From Thermoplasmata archaeon (GTDB taxonomy: Archaea > Thermoplasmatota > Thermoplasmata > Thermoplasmatales > Thermoplasmataceae), in contig JAJZZX010000003.1 in assembly GCA_021797355.1 (NCBI GenBank), positions 1-64,000 on the forward strand: 64,000 bases of DNA, in the 5' to 3' direction. Shown piece after piece: positions 60,795-64,000 of the stretch; position 1 is the first letter of the stretch, and every line of letters begins with the position of its first letter. A program made the position numbers and the translations under genes. Under the pieces are notes generated by a model. It worked only from the letters and a program-made list of their open reading frames with translations, did no database searches and was not told the origin of the DNA.

Positions 60795-61976
60795 ATGCCT
60801 TCAAACGAAAAACTTGGGAGAGATGTCAAGCTCATATCATTTTCCGCATTCTTCGCTGATTTTGGATACCAGGCAGTCATTGTCGGGCTGCCACTCTTCA
60901 TAGTCCTTGTGCTGAAGGTACCCGTATATTATTACGGGATAGCAGAGGCGCTAAATTATGGTGTCGGTTCAATATTTTCCTACGCTGGAGGGCGGCTTTC
61001 CTCAAGATATGGGAGCAAGAAGATTGCCATTATTGGCAATTCATTGATACCAATACTCTCCTTCACAGGCTTTGCAGCCACAGTTTATGAGGCCATTGCC
61101 CTTTTTGCCGGAGGGTGGTGGCTGAGGAATTTCAGATCTCCTGCAAGGAGGACCATGATGAGCTCTGCGGTCACCGAGGAAAACAGGTCAAGAGCATACG
61201 GCCTGCTGCATGGACTGGACGTTGGCGGAGGCATACTTGCAACTCTGATGTTTATTCTGCTGATCTCGCTTGGGTATCCATTCAAGCTTGTCTTCCTGCT
61301 GACCCTGATTCCTCTGGTAGTTTCCACACTGGTTCTTGTGCCTGTGAAGCAGGGAATGAGGGGCGGCGATGTCGCGGAAAGAATAAAAAGTAGCAAAAAA
61401 CCCCTTTTCAGGTCAATAATGGCTGCCACAGCACTATTCGGCTTCAGCTATTACAGCATGGGGTTCCTTGTGCTGACAGTAGCAATAGTTTCCGGCAGGA
61501 TTGTTCTTGGTGCCCTGACATATACAATATTTCTTGCGGTATCCGCATCAATGGGTTTCCTCCTGTCGAGGTTTAGGGTAAGATATGAGGCCAGGACACT
61601 TGGGCTCGCCGGATATATTTTAGCTGGTATGGGGGCTCTATCCTATGCCATTTCTCTCATATTTGCCATGCCGGTGTATTACCTTTACATTTCCACCGTG
61701 ATCATAGGTCTGGGCAGTGGTTTCATAGAGGTGCTGGAGCCTACAATCATATCTAAGATAGCCGGAAATATAGGTATGGGAATGGGCTGGCTTTCTGCTT
61801 CCAGGAGTGCAGGGCTTTTCCTTGCCAACATACTCATGGGATTCCTCTTCTTCATTAATCCAGCATATTCTTATCTATATGCATTTGCCGTAGCGTTAAT
61901 CGCAGGAATTATAGTGATCGCATCTGGCAGATCTTACGACGAAGGCATATTGGCTCGTGTGGAGAAACAGGCCTGA
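60795..61976 (+). CDS. MFS transporter
   Basis: A 393-residue MFS permease with about 12 helices. RNFRSPARRTMMSSAVTEENRSRAYGLLHG is the helix 4-5 loop of drug- or metabolite-efflux MFS proteins. I choose ATG 60795 because TATA-like ATATTTAA lies 25 bases before it (leaderless); an ATG at 60774 would sit almost on the TATA box. Substrate unknown. Confidence 0.8.
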   Translation: MPSNEKLGRDVKLISFSAFFADFGYQAVIVGLPLFIVLVLKVPVYYYGIAEALNYGVGSIFSYAGGRLSSRYGSKKIAIIGNSLIPILSFTGFAATVYEAIALFAGGWWLRNFRSPARRTMMSSAVTEENRSRAYGLLHGLDVGGGILATLMFILLISLGYPFKLVFLLTLIPLVVSTLVLVPVKQGMRGGDVAERIKSSKKPLFRSIMAATALFGFSYYSMGFLVLTVAIVSGRIVLGALTYTIFLAVSASMGFLLSRFRVRYEARTLGLAGYILAGMGALSYAISLIFAMPVYYLYISTVIIGLGSGFIEVLEPTIISKIAGNIGMGMGWLSASRSAGLFLANILMGFLFFINPAYSYLYAFAVALIAGIIVIASGRSYDEGILARVEKQA

Positions 61977-62105
61977 CTTGTGAAACATGAATTGTGGAAT
62001 GGACATGCAAGGTCCGTGTGATACTGGTGGTACCAAATTTGCCCCTTTAATATGCAGGATTGATGGAAACGGATAATATTAAACCTGATGAAATATTATA
62101 GAATC

Positions 62106-62924
62106 ATGGCAGAGAATGGTATGAATCTGAGGCAGGCCGGCATATCTTTGGACCTCTCAGGGAAGGTTGCCCTCGTAACCGGTTCAAGTTCAGGGCTGGG
62201 AATGTCAATAGCCAGATATTTTGCAAAGGCAGGCGCAAAGGTTGCTGTGCACTATCACTCTGAGAAAGACCAGGCGGAGCAGCTCGTCAGGGAAATTATC
62301 AGCAATGGGGGAGTCGCGTCAGCATTCGGAGGGGACGTATCAAGCCTTAGCGATGTGGAAAGCATCTTCAGGCAGATAGACCAGAAATTAGGGCCGGTAG
62401 ACGTGCTGGTCAACAATGCAGGCATAGATGGAAAAAGGGCTCTCTGCGGCGAGGACAACCCTGAGGACTGGCAGAAGGTAATTGCCATAAATCTAGTAGG
62501 GCCTTATTACTGCTCCAGGGAGGCTGTTAAGAGAATGAAGTCCAGGAGGAGCGGTGTCATTATAAATATAACCTCAGTGCATGAATTTATACCTTGGGCA
62601 GGCTATTCTGCCTACGGAAGCGCAAAGGCGGGGCTTTCCATGTTCACCAAGACACTTGCGCAGGAACTTGCTGAGTTCGGCGTCAGGGTTGTAGCCATTG
62701 CACCGGGAGCCATAAAGACTCCAATAAACAGGGACGTGTGGAGCAATCCTGAATCCCTTAAGGATCTTCTGGATAAAATTGCAATGCCCAGGCTAGGGGA
62801 GCCAGAAGACATAGGTAAGGCCGCAGTGTTCCTAGCCAGCGATCTTGCCTCCTACATAACAGGGGTGACAATTTCCGTGGACGGAGGAATGCTCATATAT
62901 CCTGCATTCAAGCATGGGGGATGA
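62106..62924 (+). CDS. Short-chain dehydrogenase (glucose 1-dehydrogenase-like)
   Basis: A 272-residue classical SDR. VTGSSSGLGMSIA is the dinucleotide loop, LVNNAGID the NNAG motif, ITSVHEFIPWAGYSAYGSAKAG the catalytic Ser-Tyr-Lys, and IAPGAIKTPINRDVW the substrate lid. It resembles glucose 1-dehydrogenases and 3-oxoacyl reductases; AVHYHS after strand 2 suggests NADP preference. With the FAH gene nearby, a sugar-oxidation role is tempting. ATG 62106 is used because a TATA-like AATATTAAA lies 26 bases upstream; ATGs at 62088 and 62121 are in frame. Confidence 0.85.
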   Translation: MAENGMNLRQAGISLDLSGKVALVTGSSSGLGMSIARYFAKAGAKVAVHYHSEKDQAEQLVREIISNGGVASAFGGDVSSLSDVESIFRQIDQKLGPVDVLVNNAGIDGKRALCGEDNPEDWQKVIAINLVGPYYCSREAVKRMKSRRSGVIINITSVHEFIPWAGYSAYGSAKAGLSMFTKTLAQELAEFGVRVVAIAPGAIKTPINRDVWSNPESLKDLLDKIAMPRLGEPEDIGKAAVFLASDLASYITGVTISVDGGMLIYPAFKHGG

Positions 62925-63147
62925 AAAATTCCATAGTATTTGGCACTAGTTTTCCCTGCAATTTGCATTAATTCCCATGAGGTTGCAGCAAAGGGCATTC
63001 ATACCTTTAAATCCATTTGAGGCCGAACGAATAGCCACGGTTGATCTGCGCTTAAAGCAAAGCTAAAAAAAGGCAGATTGCCCATCTGTCAGCAGTTATA
63101 ATAAATATTTTATGGAATATTTTTATAGCAATATTACATGATAGCGT

Positions 63148-64000
63148 ATGGTTCAACTGAAGAAGAACCAGATCGCAAGCATTACCGCGTATTTACTGAG
63201 CATACTTGACCTCCTTTTAATTCCTCAAGCCATTAATATAGGAATAATTTCCATTTACGAAGGCATAGCTATTACAGTTATTGTTTCCATAGCAGTCTCC
63301 TTTATTATGGTCTATTCAAATAAAAATATCTCGAGCAGAAAGACAAGAGCGAAATTCTTTGCCATTTTTGCTTCCATCATATTTACTTTCCTTGCTTCAA
63401 TTATTATGGTAATGTCAGTAAATAAGCCACTTGTCAGAGTTGCCTTTCTCGCCCCAGTCACCATTCTGATTTTCCTGCCTATGCTGTATTTGTACCATAA
63501 GATGTCGCAGCCGGCCCCAACAATTGGATTGGAATACAGCCCGGAATATACTGAACGGCTGGCGAAACTGCTTGGGCTGGACAAGAAGCCGGATCATGAT
63601 GTCTGGATATCCAGCAATCCACGGATGAGAGCCTATGCGGATGCATCATTAGGCAGAGACTGGAGGTTGTTCGTCAATGGGCGAAACTTTTCAGATCTCA
63701 CATCTGAACAGCAGGATATTGCAATGCTGACTTCGTATTTCTCAAGAGAAACCAATTCCTCTTTCAGGCTAGTTGTTAAGGCATCCATACTTGTCGCATT
63801 ATATGTGGACCTGCTACTATCAGGAACCATCATCCAGTTTTTTTCGGCATTGATCATTCCCTCCCTGGCAATGGTTATTGTGGGTTTTGCAGGTATTGTT
63901 TCGTTTCCATTCCAGCTATCATATCTTCTTGGAAGATCGCATGAAAAAGTTGACAGGATGGTGCTATCCAAAGTCAGGAACAGTGATGAGATAGGTTCTT
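63148..64000 (+). CDS. Multi-pass membrane protein, N-terminal part (runs off right edge)
   Basis: From ATG 63148 the frame is open to the window end (284 codons). Four membrane helices occupy about residues 10-27, 34-55, 72-95 and 102-123; a soluble segment (about 125-205) follows, and two more helices lie near 207-230 and 235-262. The order (four helices, a short domain with MRAYADASLGRDWRLFVNGR, then helices) recalls HtpX/M48 membrane proteases, but no HExxH is seen in this part. TATATTTTTATAG-like sequence precedes it. Unrecognised. Confidence 0.55.
   Translation, partial: MVQLKKNQIASITAYLLSILDLLLIPQAINIGIISIYEGIAITVIVSIAVSFIMVYSNKNISSRKTRAKFFAIFASIIFTFLASIIMVMSVNKPLVRVAFLAPVTILIFLPMLYLYHKMSQPAPTIGLEYSPEYTERLAKLLGLDKKPDHDVWISSNPRMRAYADASLGRDWRLFVNGRNFSDLTSEQQDIAMLTSYFSRETNSSFRLVVKASILVALYVDLLLSGTIIQFFSALIIPSLAMVIVGFAGIVSFPFQLSYLLGRSHEKVDRMVLSKVRNSDEIGS

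Overview
The window is chromosomal DNA of an archaeon, most likely a member of the Thermoplasmatales or a close relative. It carries aIF2-beta, prefoldin beta, a KEOPS Pcc1 subunit, archaeal ether-lipid genes (GGGP synthase and a UbiA-type DGGGP synthase), archaeal tetrahydromethanopterin and riboflavin enzymes (MptA, MptD, archaeal RibC, RibL, CTP-type RibK), an archaellin, Trm1, a class II HMG-CoA reductase and a 7S SRP RNA. Many genes have a TATA box 25-30 bases before an ATG, GTG or TTG, consistent with leaderless transcripts. Internal operon genes overlap by ATGA, TAATG or GTGA and sometimes carry a GGTGAT ribosome site. No tool was run; family names rest on motifs I recognise.

Layout. 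1-2000 is a compact leftward operon of small orphan genes, including an Hfq-like protein, lying against the 3' end of a tRNA-Arg gene; it looks like an integrated element or its remnant. 2.3-6.4 kb holds pcc1-pfdB-mptA and the convergent riboflavin operon ribB-ribL-ribC-ribH-MBL. 6.5-11.7 kb has housekeeping and regulatory genes and a decayed IS6-like transposase. 11.8-15.3 kb is a three-gene, type IV secretion-like cluster (VirB2-like pilin, VirB6/TrbL-like channel, VirB3-VirB4-like ATPase) without a relaxase; it resembles the Ced/Ted DNA-import machines of crenarchaea. 15.3-31.4 kb is mostly core metabolism and translation: an ABC-2 exporter, mptD, trm1, ether-lipid synthesis, purS-purL, the riboflavin kinase/regulator, aIF2-beta with a TRAM tail, pyrBI and hmgA. 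A ribbon-helix-helix regulator next to a degenerate FtsZ-like protein is embedded there.

31.5-42.9 kb contains permeases, a heterodimeric ABC exporter, an ABC-2 system with a heavily sequon-rich secreted protein, an isolated archaellin and an intact transposase-like ORF whose DDE residues appear lost. 42.9-53.2 kb is a vitamin B12 salvage region: BtuCDF-type uptake, then CobY, CobS, a CobD/CobC-like PLP enzyme, CbiB and CobT, i.e. nucleotide-loop assembly without corrin-ring genes. A TPP riboswitch and its MFS transporter lie inside it. 53.3-64 kb has the SRP RNA, three efflux or uptake permeases, a PadR regulator with two palindromic operators, a second HerA/VirD4-like ATPase with a translationally coupled partner, and an unfinished membrane protein at the right edge.

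How parts work together: RibK with its N-terminal winged helix (24.4 kb) probably senses FMN synthesis and controls the rib operon at 6.4 kb through repeated TGGTAAT sites. BtuCDF imports corrinoids that the CbiB-CobY-CobS-CobT set completes. The T4SS-like cluster and the distant HerA/VirD4-like ATPase are the best candidates for an undescribed DNA-transfer function in this lineage.
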